From: Hemibagrus wyckioides
Lineage: Eukaryota > Chordata > Actinopteri > Siluriformes > Bagridae
DNA: 64,000 nucleotides
Reading direction: 5' to 3'
Assembly (NCBI RefSeq): GCF_019097595.1
Contig: NC_080723.1
Coordinates: 9,278,511-9,342,510, forward strand
The notes beneath the pieces were generated by a model, which had not been told where the DNA came from, did not search any database, and saw only the letters and a list, made by a program, of their open reading frames with translations. The translations under genes were made by a program, and so were the position numbers. Shown here in pieces: positions 12,450 to 23,700 of this stretch (position 1 is the stretch's first letter; every line of letters begins with the position of its first letter).

Positions 12450-14048
12450 AAAAGAGCAGCAAGGTTAGTCCTACACATTGTGGAATCCAGCAGCCCCTGA
12501 GATGACTCACTAGCAGAGACATATTCATTTTGAATGAGGTGAGTTTGCCCTTTGTGAACAAATGCAGACTTTATTCTGTTACGTTTCAGTCAGTTGTTCT
12601 TGGTCACTGTTTTTATTTCAGCTATTATTTATGGATCATTTTTTAACCTCATTCTAACAAGGCGGAATACATGTGTCGACTGCAGTGTATAAGCAGTCTA
12701 GCTTATATGATGCTGCATCCATGTCCAATTTTCAGTCACACAGATGTGTCTAAATATAATTTATTTATATGGCTGTTATTATGTACAAGAAATTGTTCGA
12801 TTTGTAGCAGTTTGTGTGCTTTTCATGCTCTTAAGCTGTCCCATAGTCCAGAAGGAGGAATTGTGTTTACTTCGCAATCAGGATCCAAGCTTTATTAGCC
12901 CAGTCCTCTGAGGTGTGCTTCAGCACAAATCAGACACACTAACTATCCACTGGGCTGCTCGTGAGTTAAAATAATGGCAGATGAGATCATTTTTTTAAAA
13001 AAAGCCTCAGATATAGAGCTCAAGTTTATGCTAGTGTGGTTTTAGTGTTCATCATGATTAAAGAAAGTGGACTTCTTTACTGCCTGATTGACTTTTTATT
13101 TGTTTTTCTGTTTACAGAGATGCCATGCACAAAATCAAATAAGCAGCTTCTCCGGGTCACGGCTAAATGAACAAATGTTCCATGCGCTTGCTGATGCATT
13201 ACCCACTTTAGATTGCTTTTGGGTTGTGCTCGGAAATAAGTGTTGGAAATTGACATCACCATTAATCCTGAGCCGAGGCGGTCGTTGTAGATAGGACTTC
13301 CACTACTTCAGGTTTATGCTGATGTAATAATAACAAGAACAACATTGAAGACAAATGTAAACAATTCATGATTTGTGGACAGTTTTTCTATTAAAATCAT
13401 TCAAAATATTTTATTGTTTTATTTCTATTCCTGTTCACAAGGATAGACTTTTAAAATGCAATGGAATGCTATGTGCTTGAGTAATATTTTGATTTTCAGC
13501 CACTATTTCCCTTCTGGTTTGAAGCTACTAGTACTGTAGCTTTTATTTTCAGGCAGTTAACACCGTGAGGGAATTTATATTTTCTATCAATTTCACCATT
13601 AACAAAACCCTAATACTACACAACCGTACTCAGTTTATTTTAAAGAAACCTCAGCTACAGCTTCCTATATCTTTTTTTTTTTCCAAGAGCTCTAACTCTG
13701 ACATCCCTCAAACCAGCTTATGTTGCAAAATGGCATCACACATTTCAGCAAATTGTGCTCCCAAACTCCTGCAATGGCTTGAAATATTTATGAAACTGTT
13801 AAAAGCCAGATAGCTGCTTAGCAGTCTAACTTTGGTAAAAAACAACAACAAAAAAAAATGTGGCTGAGTATGCATATACAGCAGCTTCTAATTTGTGAAT
13901 ACATCATTGTCAGTTTTTGTTACGCAGTAATTCTTAATCCTGAAGTACTATACATGGACAGGGTTAAATGTGAATGCAAGACAGAGTTTAATGCAAGAAA
14001 GAACTTGACACAGCAATCAAGCGATAATTGCTAATAAAAAATTAACAG
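12450..14048. other. Non-coding, no clear exon
   Basis: If the candidate terminal exon at 14,049 is real, one of its upstream exons could lie here. The 13,125-13,292 frame follows an acceptor-like 'ctgtttacag' but has no recognisable product. I cannot support an exon. Confidence 0.4.
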
Positions 14049-14270
14049 GAAGGCCCATGTGATATTGAAGGCGGCACTGCGAAAAAGATAACAGATGAAG
14101 AAGCAAGCCCAAAACCTACAAAGAAGCAGAACAGGAAAAATTGGAGCAAGGCGGTGAAAGAACTGTTGGCCATTGGTGCAGTGGCTGACATTATTCATCA
14201 AATGAATGGCACAGACCAGGATGCATCATTTATGAGTGAGTCACCAGCCGACTTCGAGAGTGTGGTCTAA
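14049..14270 (+). CDS. Candidate terminal coding exon, product not recognised
   Basis: A frame of 73 codons begins just after a possible splice acceptor ('attaacag', with a weak pyrimidine tract) and ends with TAA. An in-frame stop lies immediately upstream, so translation would have to enter by splicing. The composition looks like real protein: acidic, with a basic patch (KPTKKQNRKNW), then a likely amphipathic helix (SKAVKELLAIGAVADIIHQM), and an acidic tail ending in DFESVV. A tandem AATAAA follows about 112 bases after the stop. I do not recognise the family. It could be the last exon of an otherwise unseen plus-strand gene, or an old processed pseudogene fragment; no poly(A) tract or target duplication was seen. 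Confidence 0.4.
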   Translation, partial: EGPCDIEGGTAKKITDEEASPKPTKKQNRKNWSKAVKELLAIGAVADIIHQMNGTDQDASFMSESPADFESVV

Positions 14271-14381
14271 GTAAAAGGAAGACAAATAATTTCAAGTGTT
14301 TGAAATGCAAATTTGTCCAAACCTATTGTGTGTAACAGGACATTTTAAAGCACATGGATGTGAATGTGTGCATCTGGTAAA

Positions 14382-14392
14382 AATAAAATAAA
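14382..14392 (+). promoter_or_regulatory. Tandem poly(A) signal
   Basis: Two overlapping AATAAA hexamers lie downstream of the TAA at 14,268-14,270, a suitable distance for a compact 3' UTR. Confidence 0.4.
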
Positions 14393-15129
14393 ATTTTGAA
14401 TGTTTAAGGACTAAAATACATTTTAGCCCAATCGTTACTAGCAACAAAGGTACTCCAATAACATGCTGGATGAAGTGTGAAAATATTGTTAGTATTCTCA
14501 TTCTCATGCTGACTCAGGAAGTGCTTGTTAACTACCTGATTACTGCACCAAAGCAAATACACAGGAACTCAGCAAACCACTGAGTTAACACCATATCCCT
14601 CTTTGCCAAAAACCAAAGGAGTTTGATGGCAAGCATGGAACAGGGATGCAGTTAAGGTGTTAACCCACTGATTGAAGGGTTATGAGTTCCCAGGTCTGAA
14701 CAAGTGTCTGTTAACCCTCAGTTGTATTTAATTAATATGGATAAGGGTTTCTGGAAAAAATGTTTGGTGTCACGGGGATCTTTTACTCAATTATTTCACA
14801 AGAACGTAAAGACAGAGATGGATGTGTGTTGTTTGCAGAAAAAAAAGGAATTTGTGGACATCATACCAAATCTGAAGTTTACAGCAAATATTTTAAACTA
14901 AACAGCGTACTAATATTCGTATATAAAGGTGGTGAAAGGTATACGCTTGTGAGACTGTTGACCAGTAGGATAATCAGGAGCAATTAGACCTCTGTATCTA
15001 CAGACAGGAACTAGTGGATGATTCAACACAAGCAGTGTAAGTATATCCCTATACTGAAACATGCCTTGCACATGAGAATCGGCTCTTCTTTTATATTCAT
15101 TCTTTCATCTTCAGTGATGGTTCTATCGT

Positions 15130-15415
15130 GATTTGGGTCAAGGCAGATCCGAAGTTAATCCCAGCAACACTGGATGCACAGTGGGAGAATCTACCCTGCA
15201 TAGGATGCTAGTCCATCCAAGGGCACTGGGAGCAATTTAGCATACCTTATTCAGTTTCCTGAATTTTTTTTTAAGACAATTAGAGGAAACTGGAGAACCT
15301 GGAGGAAACCTACACAAACACAGAGAGAACATATGCAAAGAAACTTCACATAGACACCTCAGAATCAAACTCTGGAAGTGGCGATGCTACCCACTGCACC
15401 ACCTTGCAGCTCCAT
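15130..15415 (+). repeat. Diverged LINE/SINE-type repeat tail
   Basis: It shows the same order of blocks as the repeat at 35,487-35,750 ('gggagcaattta', 'gaggaaact...cctggaggaaacc', 'gagagaacatatgcaa', 'gaatcaaactctggaagtg', 'ctgcaccacc'), but heavily mutated. Confidence 0.45.
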
Positions 15416-16354
15416 GCTATATGAAATTATGCGTTTTTCTTTCATTTAAAATGTGAAATCAGGAAACAGCAATGGTTTATTCATGTTCAATTAAACATCG
15501 TGCTGTAATTCTGTTTTTCCGAAAAGATGACAGATCAGCTAACCCTGGAGGTACACTGATGTTGCACTGCTTTTGCAACTCTTTCATCAGATCCTCCCAT
15601 GCAGTCATGTGGAGCTGAGCTTAACATTTGCATTGCCAGTCTGATTGGGCTGTGACAGAGCTTTCTGAGTTTTCAAATCCCAGTATTGGTCTAATGGGGC
15701 ATCTTATCTTCAGGACATCTTTAACTCTTTGTGAGGACCAAATAAAAGACACAAATATATGTATAAATATGTGTTTGGGAATTCTTCACTAAACCATTGC
15801 ACAAACCGGTCTTTTTCACTCTCATGAAAGAAAGGCTTCAAACATTTGCATGCATACACAGGTAAGTGCTTAGGAAAATACCTATTAATATATAATGCAT
15901 AAGTAATTTGTATAAAGCAAGGGCTGCACTATTTCAAACAGGAAATGCAGCATAGCACTGAATTACAAGTAACTCCTTGCCTCTGTAATGAAAGGAATGT
16001 ACAAGTGGAGATTGTGAGTTGTTTGGTCTTCACAAGAAAGTCATTAAATGTAGCTTCAGTTTGAGAAAATAAATGATCTAAAAGATTTGTTGGGGTAGAG
16101 GTTAGGTGGAAGGCGTATTAAATCATCATCATATTATTAATGTCAAGAAAGAGAGAGAGAGAGAGAGAGTGTGCATGTGTCATAAAAAGTATAAAATCAT
16201 AAATGTTAGCTCATGTTTGTTTTAGAAAATGTAATCAGGACAGAACAAGATGAAAAATCCAACAAATCTAAAAAAAATAAAAAGAATCCATCGCATTTTA
16301 CTATTTATGTACTCTGCATTTGTACCAACCAGCAATGAAAAATAAAAGATGTAT

Positions 16355-16359
16355 GTGGT
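16355..16359 (+). repeat. Left target-site duplication of gypsy element
   Basis: GTGGT immediately precedes the 5' LTR. The same five bases follow the 3' LTR at 20,696-20,700. Confidence 0.85.
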
Positions 16360-16708
16360 TGTCACACAACAGTCTGGGACAGAACACCAGAGGGAGCCCT
16401 CGCCCGAATATTAACTATCTCTGGCCACTTCCGGTACTGAGGCTTATTTAAGCAGCGCGCCACCTCAGCCTCATTGCGAAGCATTGTTTCAGTTTGTGTC
16501 ACTTGCCAAGCCTTTATTCTGTTATTGTCTAGTTACCTTGTGTATGACCTTGCCAGTTTATCTCTTGACCTCGAGTTTCGGATTTGTGTTTTTGATTAGT
16601 TTTCTGAGTGACAGCTTTCTGGTATTTGACCCTTTGCTTTCGTTATCTTGACCACGATTTCTGCCCACCATCCTTTACGAAATCTGCACATGGACTCTAA
16701 CACTTACA
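16360..16708 (+). repeat. 5' LTR of gypsy element
   Basis: It starts TGTCACACAAC and ends CTTACA. The segment from about 16,453 onward is repeated at 20,424-20,695. Relative to the 3' copy it lacks the CCTCCGCCTGACGAGGCG block just before the terminal TTACA. It supplies the presumptive promoter of the element; no clear TATA box could be assigned. The next bases, GAATGCTTCGCC, are where a primer-binding site should be, but I could not match them to a tRNA. Confidence 0.8.
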
Positions 16709-16724
16709 GAATGCTTCGCCTGAA

Positions 16725-19181
16725 ATGAGTCCAGCGGATATGCGAGCGGCGTTATGGCAACAACGAGCCCTCCTTCGTGCTTATCAGGAAGAGGTTGACT
16801 CGCTGAAAGCCGCTAATCTACAACTTCAGCAACAGCCGCGAGAACAAACAGCCGCCACGGCGTCGGCATTCCACGTACGCAGCGAACTTCCTCGTTTTGC
16901 CTTACCCGAAAAGTTCGATGGATCCGCCGATCGCTGCAGGGGTTTCCTTCGTCAATGTGATAACTATTTCGCTCATCAGCCAGAGGCATACAGCGACGAG
17001 AGAACCAGGTGCGCATTCATATTATCTCTGCTAACCGGAAGAGTGCTAGATTGGGCTGCAGCGGTTTGGGAGTCAGACCCCCAAGTCAAAGCATCCGCGG
17101 ATTATTTCGCGAACTTAATCAGGGAAGTGTTTGAATACCCAGCGGGAGGCAAGGATGTGTCTGTACAGTTGCTGGAGTTGCGCCAAGGGAGGGACGTGGC
17201 CGCGGATTATGCCATTAAATTCCGCACGTTGGCCGCTCAGTCTGGATGGAATGCGACAGCTCTCATGGCGGTGTTCCACGAGGGACTCAACCCAGAATTA
17301 CAAGCGGAAATGGCCTGCCGTGACACCAGCATGACGCTATCCCAATACATCTCCACTGCCATTCGTCTAGACAACCTGCGCCGTCAACACCGACCTGCAG
17401 CCACCAGTTCACGTGCTATGCCACGCCGCATGATGGATATCCAGCAACACACAGAGGATCTAACTGAACCGATGCAACTAGGGAGGGCTCGAGTTACAGA
17501 GGCTGAGCGCGAGCGGCGCACTAAGCTCCAGCTATGCTTTTACTGCGGCAAACCGGGCCACCGTGTGCTTCGATGTCCTGAGAAGCCAGCTACAACCCAG
17601 GTAGAGACTATTGAGCATTTATCCAAGGTTTCTCTTCCTGCTTTCTTGCTCTTTGCTAATTCTAAGTTCTATGTCACAGCGCTGATTGACTCGGGCTCGG
17701 CGGTTAACCTCATTGACGCTAATCTGGTGCACGACCTTCACATCCCCACAGTCCCATGCGTGCCCCCACTCCATGTGACCGCCATTAACGACCAGCCCAT
17801 CGGAGGGGGCCTCATTTCTCATCACACACCACCCATAGACTTCCAACTCGGGTTATTCCATAGTGAGCGACTATCATTCTTTGTCATCTCTTCCCCATCT
17901 AACCCCGTAGTATTGGGCTTCCCCTGGCTGCAGCTTCATGACCCCGATATCTCCTGGAAGAACGGTGACATCCACAGGTGGGCTCTTTCCTGCATAAAAA
18001 ACTGCTTTCAGGCTCACACTCCTCGTCCATGCCTCGCTACGTCCATAGAAAGCCCAGGTTCAACCAATCTAATATCGCTCCCTCAGGAATATTCCGACCT
18101 GCAGGAGGTTTTTAGTAAAGAGAACGCGACCAGGCTCCCACCACACAGACCATGGGATTGTACCATAGAACTCCTGCCTAACACCACACCACCCAAGAGT
18201 CGAGTTTACCCTCTTTCCATCCCTGAGAAAAAGGCCATGGAGGACTACATCGAAGAGGCCCTCACTGCCGGATATATCCGACCCTCTACATCGCCGGCAG
18301 CTGCGGGTTTCTTCTTTGTGGAAAAAAAGGATGGAGGGCTCCGGTCATGCATTGATTATCGCGGTCTGAATGCCATCACTGTGCCGTACCCCTATCCACT
18401 CCCTTTAGTCCCGGCCGCCCTCGAACAGCTACAAGGAGCTAAAATATTCACTAAGCTCGATCTGCGCAGTGCTTACAATCTGATTCGGATACGAGAAGGA
18501 GATGAATGGAAGACAGCCTTTCACACCATGAATGGACACTACGAGTACTTAGTCATGCCATATGGACTCACCAACGCCCCAGCGGTTTTCCAATCTATGA
18601 TAAATGAAGTGTTCAGAGACATGCTCCACAGTCACGTTATAGCATACATAGATGACATACTGATTTACTCATCCAACTATGAGCAACATGTTTCCCATGT
18701 TCGTGACGTACTTCACCGTTTAGCAGCCCACAACCTCTTCGTAAAATTGGAAAAGTGTGAGTTCCACCGTCCCTCCATAACGTTCCTGGGCTATGTGATA
18801 TCTCAAAAAGGAATAGAAATGGATCAGTCCAAAGTATCAGCGATCACATCCTGGCCGGAGCCCACCAACATTAAGGGCTTACAGCGATTTCTGGGGTTTG
18901 CTAACTTTTATCGCCGATTCATTCAGAACTATAGCACCATAGCCAGTCCCTTGACCTCGTTACTAAAGGGGAAGCCACGTAAACTCAGATGGACTGACCA
19001 AGCCAGCAATGCCTTCAGTAAGCTCAAGCAAAGCTTCTCGTCTGCCCCCATACTCCGGCACCCCCGACCAGACTTACCGTTCACAGTAGAGGTTGATGCC
19101 TCCAACCTCCGAGGCACCCGCCCCAAACTGTCCACCCTCCAAGCGGTTTGTGCCCACGACACTCTGTCACAGACTGATTAA
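16725..19181 (+). pseudogene. gag-protease-reverse transcriptase polyprotein, truncated in RNase H
   Basis: One open frame of 818 codons encodes the front of a Ty3/gypsy polyprotein. Residues 1-260 are gag capsid-like ([19 protein letters not shown] and downstream helices). A CCHC zinc knuckle ([14 protein letters not shown]) lies near 270-285. The aspartic protease active site [10 protein letters not shown] is near 320. Reverse transcriptase spans roughly 480-700 with the catalytic YIDD near 640 and the upstream [10 protein letters not shown] motif. RNase H only begins (FTVEVDASN near 785-793) and then ends abruptly: the next residues are read out of frame from a deletion junction and stop at 19,181. 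The start was chosen at the ATG 16 bases after the 5' LTR. The product could not complete reverse transcription on its own RNase H. Confidence 0.88.
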
Positions 19182-20436
19182 GTGGACCCACGAGAGCCCC
19201 AGCACCGGCCACCCAGGTATGCACCGCACTACTCAGCTACTGCACCGGACCGTTTGGTGGCCCTCTCTAAATCAGGATGTGGAGGGGTTTGTACGTTCCT
19301 GTCCCGTGTGCGCCCAATCTCGAACCGACCGCCATTTGCCTGAGGGCCTGCTGGAACCGCTACCCATCCCACGACGCCCCTGGTCGCACCTCTCTATAGA
19401 CTTTCTCACAGACCTCCCCGAGTCGCAGAGCTTCACCACGATCATGGTCATCATAGACCGGTTCTCCAAGGGGTGTAAACTCATCCCTATGAAAGGCCTA
19501 CCCACGTCTATGGAAACCGCCGTAGCTATTTTTCATAACATGTTCCGAAATTTTGGCATCCCTGAGGACATAGTATCAGACCGAGAGCCGCAGTTTACCT
19601 CTAGAGTATGGCAGGAGTTCTGTAAGCAATTGGGGATCAATGTCAGTCTGAGCTCAGGATATCATCCCCAGTCCAACGGACAAGCCGAACGCCTGAATCA
19701 AGAGCTGGGGAGGTTCCTGCGAGTATACTGTAGCAAGGAGCAACATAGATGGAGTGAGTTCCTCCCGTGGGCCGAATATGCCCAGAATTCCTTAACCCAT
19801 TCCTCTACGGGGCTGATGCCGTTCCAATGTGTACTAGGCTATCAACCACCTTTATTCCCATGGTCCAAAGAACCCTCCAATGTCCCCGCAGTGGACGACT
19901 GGGCTAGACGTAGCCAAGAGACTTGGGAGCGAGCCCATGTCCGACTTCAAAGGGCAGTACGAAGACAGGCAATTCAGGCCAATCGCCGACGTTGGCCTCA
20001 CCCAGCCTACCAGGTGGGTCAGAGAGTTTGGCTATCCACGCGTAATTTACCCTGTCGCAAACTCAGCCCCAAATTCATCGGCCCCTTCAAGATCGTTCGT
20101 CAGGTTAATCCTGTCTCTTATCGCCTGGAACTGCCTGCCTCTTACCGTATCTCGCCCACGTTCCATGTATCTCTGCTCAAGCCCTATCATGAACCTCAAA
20201 CCACGCGCTCCGAAACCCATGAACCACCTCCTCCCCTGGACATCGACGGCTCCCTCGCTTATCGCGTTCGCACCATTCTCAACTCGCATCGACAGGGTGG
20301 CCGCCTCCAATACTTGGTGGACTGGGAGGGGTACGGTCCAGAGGAGCGCTGCTGGGTCAATAGGCAGGACATCCTGGACCCTGCACTCATTGAAGAATTT
20401 CACCTGAACTTTCCCCACAGACCAGCGCCACCTTAG
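19140..20436 (+). pseudogene. Integrase with chromodomain, separated from RT by deletion and frame change
   Basis: A second frame holds the rear of the polyprotein. It has the HHCC zinc-binding region (HPGMHRT, then CPVCAQ), the DDE core ([17 protein letters not shown] and QAERLNQEL, each with its acidic residue), and a C-terminal chromodomain (about residues 385-440 of the open frame; [18 protein letters not shown]). The open frame reaches back to 19,093, but residues before about 19,140 are junction-derived. All three catalytic acidic residues appear present. The usual SDRGPQF is SDREPQF here, one substitution in a conserved motif. It lacks its own start and sits in a different frame from the reverse transcriptase, so it is probably untranslated. 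Confidence 0.85.
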
Positions 20437-20695
20437 CCTCATTGCGAAGCATTGTTTCCGTTTGTGTCACTTGCCAAGCCTTTATTCTGTTATTGTCTAG
20501 TTACCTTGTGTATGACCTTGCCAGTTTATCTCTTGACCTCGAGTTTCGGATTTGTGTTTTGGATTAGTTTTCTGAGTGACAGCTTTCTGGTATTTGACCC
20601 TTTGCTTTCGTTATCTTGACCACGATTTCTGCCCACCGTCTTTTATGAAATCTGCACATGGACTCTAACACTCCTCCGCCTGACGAGGCGTTACA
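20424..20695 (+). repeat. 3' LTR of gypsy element, 5'-truncated
   Basis: It begins within the sequence GCGCCACCTTAGCCTCATTG that overlaps the integrase stop, and ends GCGTTACA. It lacks the first ~95 bp found in the 5' LTR, including the TG start. Any polypurine tract has been lost with it. Confidence 0.8.
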
Positions 20696-20700
20696 GTGGT
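20696..20700 (+). repeat. Right target-site duplication of gypsy element
   Basis: GTGGT, identical to 16,355-16,359. Confidence 0.85.
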
Positions 20701-23700
20701 GATGGTATGGAGCAGTAGGACTATATGGAACAGAGGGAAAGATATGGAATAGAGAGAGAGAGAGAAAGAGAGAGAGACTAAAGGTTTCCTTTACTTATCC
20801 GTCTCACAGTAATTCTTTCTTTAATAGTGCCTACAGACAGATTTGTTCCCACCCACTGCTCTCTCTCTCTCTCTCTCTCTTTCTGGAGAGATAACACAGT
20901 GGCTGAAATCTACAGATAATTCAGCCACCACCAATTCTTCTTGCACTTTTCGAGAGGCCTGAGCATGCCCTTCGCATCACAGGAGGAGAGATTTATCAGC
21001 CATCAGATAGTGGCCAGGCCTCTAGTAAAATCTACTGATTACACAGCAAACAGCTCAGCAGTTTGCTGTATGAGCAAGTGCCATGTTAGATAGAAGCGTA
21101 GAATGCTGAAAGTACGACTCTCCCATGCCTGTGCCACTTACACTGTACACTTTTGTACTCATCAGTGTTGATTACATGCCTAATTACATGCCCTACTTAA
21201 TTTCTTATACAGGTTGTCCCCAAAGAACTAAATAATATATGCATAAGCTACACCGGAGAAACAAATTTAAAGTTGCAGGATCGGAACTAATTGAAACTGC
21301 TAAGTCAGGATATAATACAGTAGAGAGGTTTTTAAACAGCTCAGAGTTTATACTAGGGCATGATTTTCTTAGAGCCATGTTGGAGCATTAGTCTAGAATA
21401 TACTGTACAATGAGGTCAGAAATGCCTGAACTATTGGGAATCGTGGTCCTGCCTTGAACTGTTTCTTTCTGAGTGAGAGTATCCATGCTTGCAGTCAGAG
21501 TTTTGTTTGTTTATGTCTGTATGAGTTGGTGTGATTGCTAGAGTGTGAGGCACTTTTCAATTGCCCCGGTAATGAAATCCCTAATGGAGCTAATGAATGC
21601 AAACAGCATGCAGCATTAGGAGCCAGCACATCTATGGTAAACAAGTCTCTAAGACATTGCCAGAGACAGACGCACATTACTTTGCTTACAAATGGATATA
21701 AAAACTAGCAAATGTCAGAATTACTGGAATAAGGGCTTAATTAAGTGAAGGTCATATTCAGTTGACAATGGGTTTCTATCAACTGAGTACTTCATGGGAG
21801 GAAATGTTTGTTTAATCCCTTATCAGTTTATCTATATCTCAAAACTATTGGATCTGGTTCTGGTTCTGTGACCGCAAATCCACAAAAACCCACCTGGTGT
21901 TATTCTCAGTAAGGAGAGGACAATTCATTGGTCATAAGGTGTCATCACTGGTCATCAATGTCACATAACAGTGTGCTTAATCCTGGAATAGGTCTTTTGG
22001 GATTTTTTTTGAAGGTTTACTACAGGTGTTCTATGTAATCCCCTGAGGAACTGAATGCTTAAAATGGTACATTAAATATATCTATTTTTAATTGTACTGT
22101 AACAATCTTAGAAGATCCAGGGCTCAGGTATGCCTGTAAATCAAACACTTCCCTACTATTGTAGATCCATGCTAAACCATCTCCTTTACCAGAAAACCAG
22201 CCATTTCCACCCAGGCCTCCTGGCCTCTGAATCACACTGAAGGCTGTAATACCACATGGGTGATGCAAACCTCATGGAGCAGAGCCCTGCAGGGGTGAAT
22301 AAGTAGAAACATGGGTGAAATAATTCCCCAATAAGTAGTACCATAAAGTGACAACTTGCCCACCAGACACTACTTTTCGATACTTCAGTAATGTGGCTGT
22401 CACAAAAAGAGCTTCACATTCCATCACTTGTGATAGAACAGCCCTCTGTCTAATATATGTGTTCAACACAAAATGCAGAGAAAAGTCATGAAAGGGTTGA
22501 CGGTCAGCCTCTCAGACAGGTGCTTTAAAAATCACTAAAGTCTGCTGGCATTTCTCTGACCACTGGACACTTTGAAGATTAGGACTTCTCTCACATGCTG
22601 CTAAACAACCAGAAGGAAGAAAGACAAAGAGGTATACACTGAACAGGGTGAGGAAAGCCTTGGACTTTGGTGATAAGGGAATGTGTCAGCAGGGCTTGGT
22701 AAAAATCCAGGGTTAAATAAAAATGAACCTCATCTAGCAGTCACCTTGCAAAGCTCCACACAGAATAATACTACCCCATTTGTCCTGGATACTAGCACAA
22801 TGCGGCTGTTTGTCACTGAGAGACACCTCTATTACTCCCAGCTGTAGCATTTACCTCAATTTGTCTTGAACTATTTTTGTGTACAATATGGCTGGTTGTT
22901 CATAATTATGCCAGCTGCAGTTGTTATGTGGTTTTCTTTCCGTTTCAGTGCACCACCACATGGGGCATATGTAAAATCGTCTTGCACTTTGGCAACATCT
23001 GCTCTCCGGATCTATGTGAGATGTTCTCCAATGGTGATTAGAGTGGGACTTTAAGTTTTTGAGTCCCAACTCATCTCTCATTTTCTCGTGATTCTCCTGT
23101 AAACCAGTGTGTGGAGTTTTGCTTGCAGGTTCAGGATGTACTGAATTTCATTTTTATTGGGTATTGGACTCCTAGCCCCTATGTCTCCTAACTTTCTTTT
23201 AATTACACCCACTGTTGCCCATAAAATAAGGAAAAAACACAGTAGAGGCCTGTGCCACTTCCTATGCTAACAAATAATCATTTATCCTAATTTCTTACAT
23301 CATTAATTATGAACCTATGAGTCATAAATTTTAATCATCATATTAATGTCTTCATTAACCCTTTGCTTATGGGCTGTTGCACGCTAGTTTTGACTGCATA
23401 ATGTACATCGCATAAATGACCAGTTAGGATTTTTTTTTAGATCCCATAACTTACTAATATCATGCAGAGTACCAGGAAATGCATCCATTGAGTTTATTGT
23501 GGAAAAATGATAGACACGCTGAAATGACTGGAATCAGGTGTGGCTCCTAATTGATTGGAATAAAAACCTGCTCCCACACCATTAAAGCCTGTGATAGCTA
23601 TTTCTGGAAAAAAAAAAAAAAAGTGTTAGTAGTGTTAAGTAGCTTTTACTTTCTCCACATGGCACATACTTTTCATTCATAACTTGAATTTACAACTCTG

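Larger units (their letters stand above)
16360..20695 (+). mobile_element. Ty3/gypsy chromovirus LTR retrotransposon, internally deleted
   Basis: The whole insertion is bounded by TG...CA LTR ends and a perfect GTGGT target duplication. Order: 5' LTR, gag with zinc knuckle, protease, reverse transcriptase, a broken RNase H, integrase, chromodomain, 3' LTR. This order and the C-terminal chromodomain place it among the chromoviruses. Three lesions are visible. Most of RNase H is missing, with a frame change at about 19,100-19,140. The first ~95 bp of the 3' LTR are absent, so the integrase frame runs into the LTR. About 18 bp near the end of the 5' LTR are missing relative to the 3' LTR. The shared LTR parts differ at about 5 of ~230 positions, so insertion was fairly recent. 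Confidence 0.9.

Noticed and set aside
13125..13292. Frame after an acceptor-like 'ctgtttacag'
   Set aside because: No recognisable product, no donor that keeps a phase with the 14,049 candidate exon, and one frame stops after a few codons.
22059..22469. Adjacent minus-strand frames that might be a decayed coding region
   Set aside because: No motif of any retroelement or gene family was recognised, and a stop and frame change separate them.
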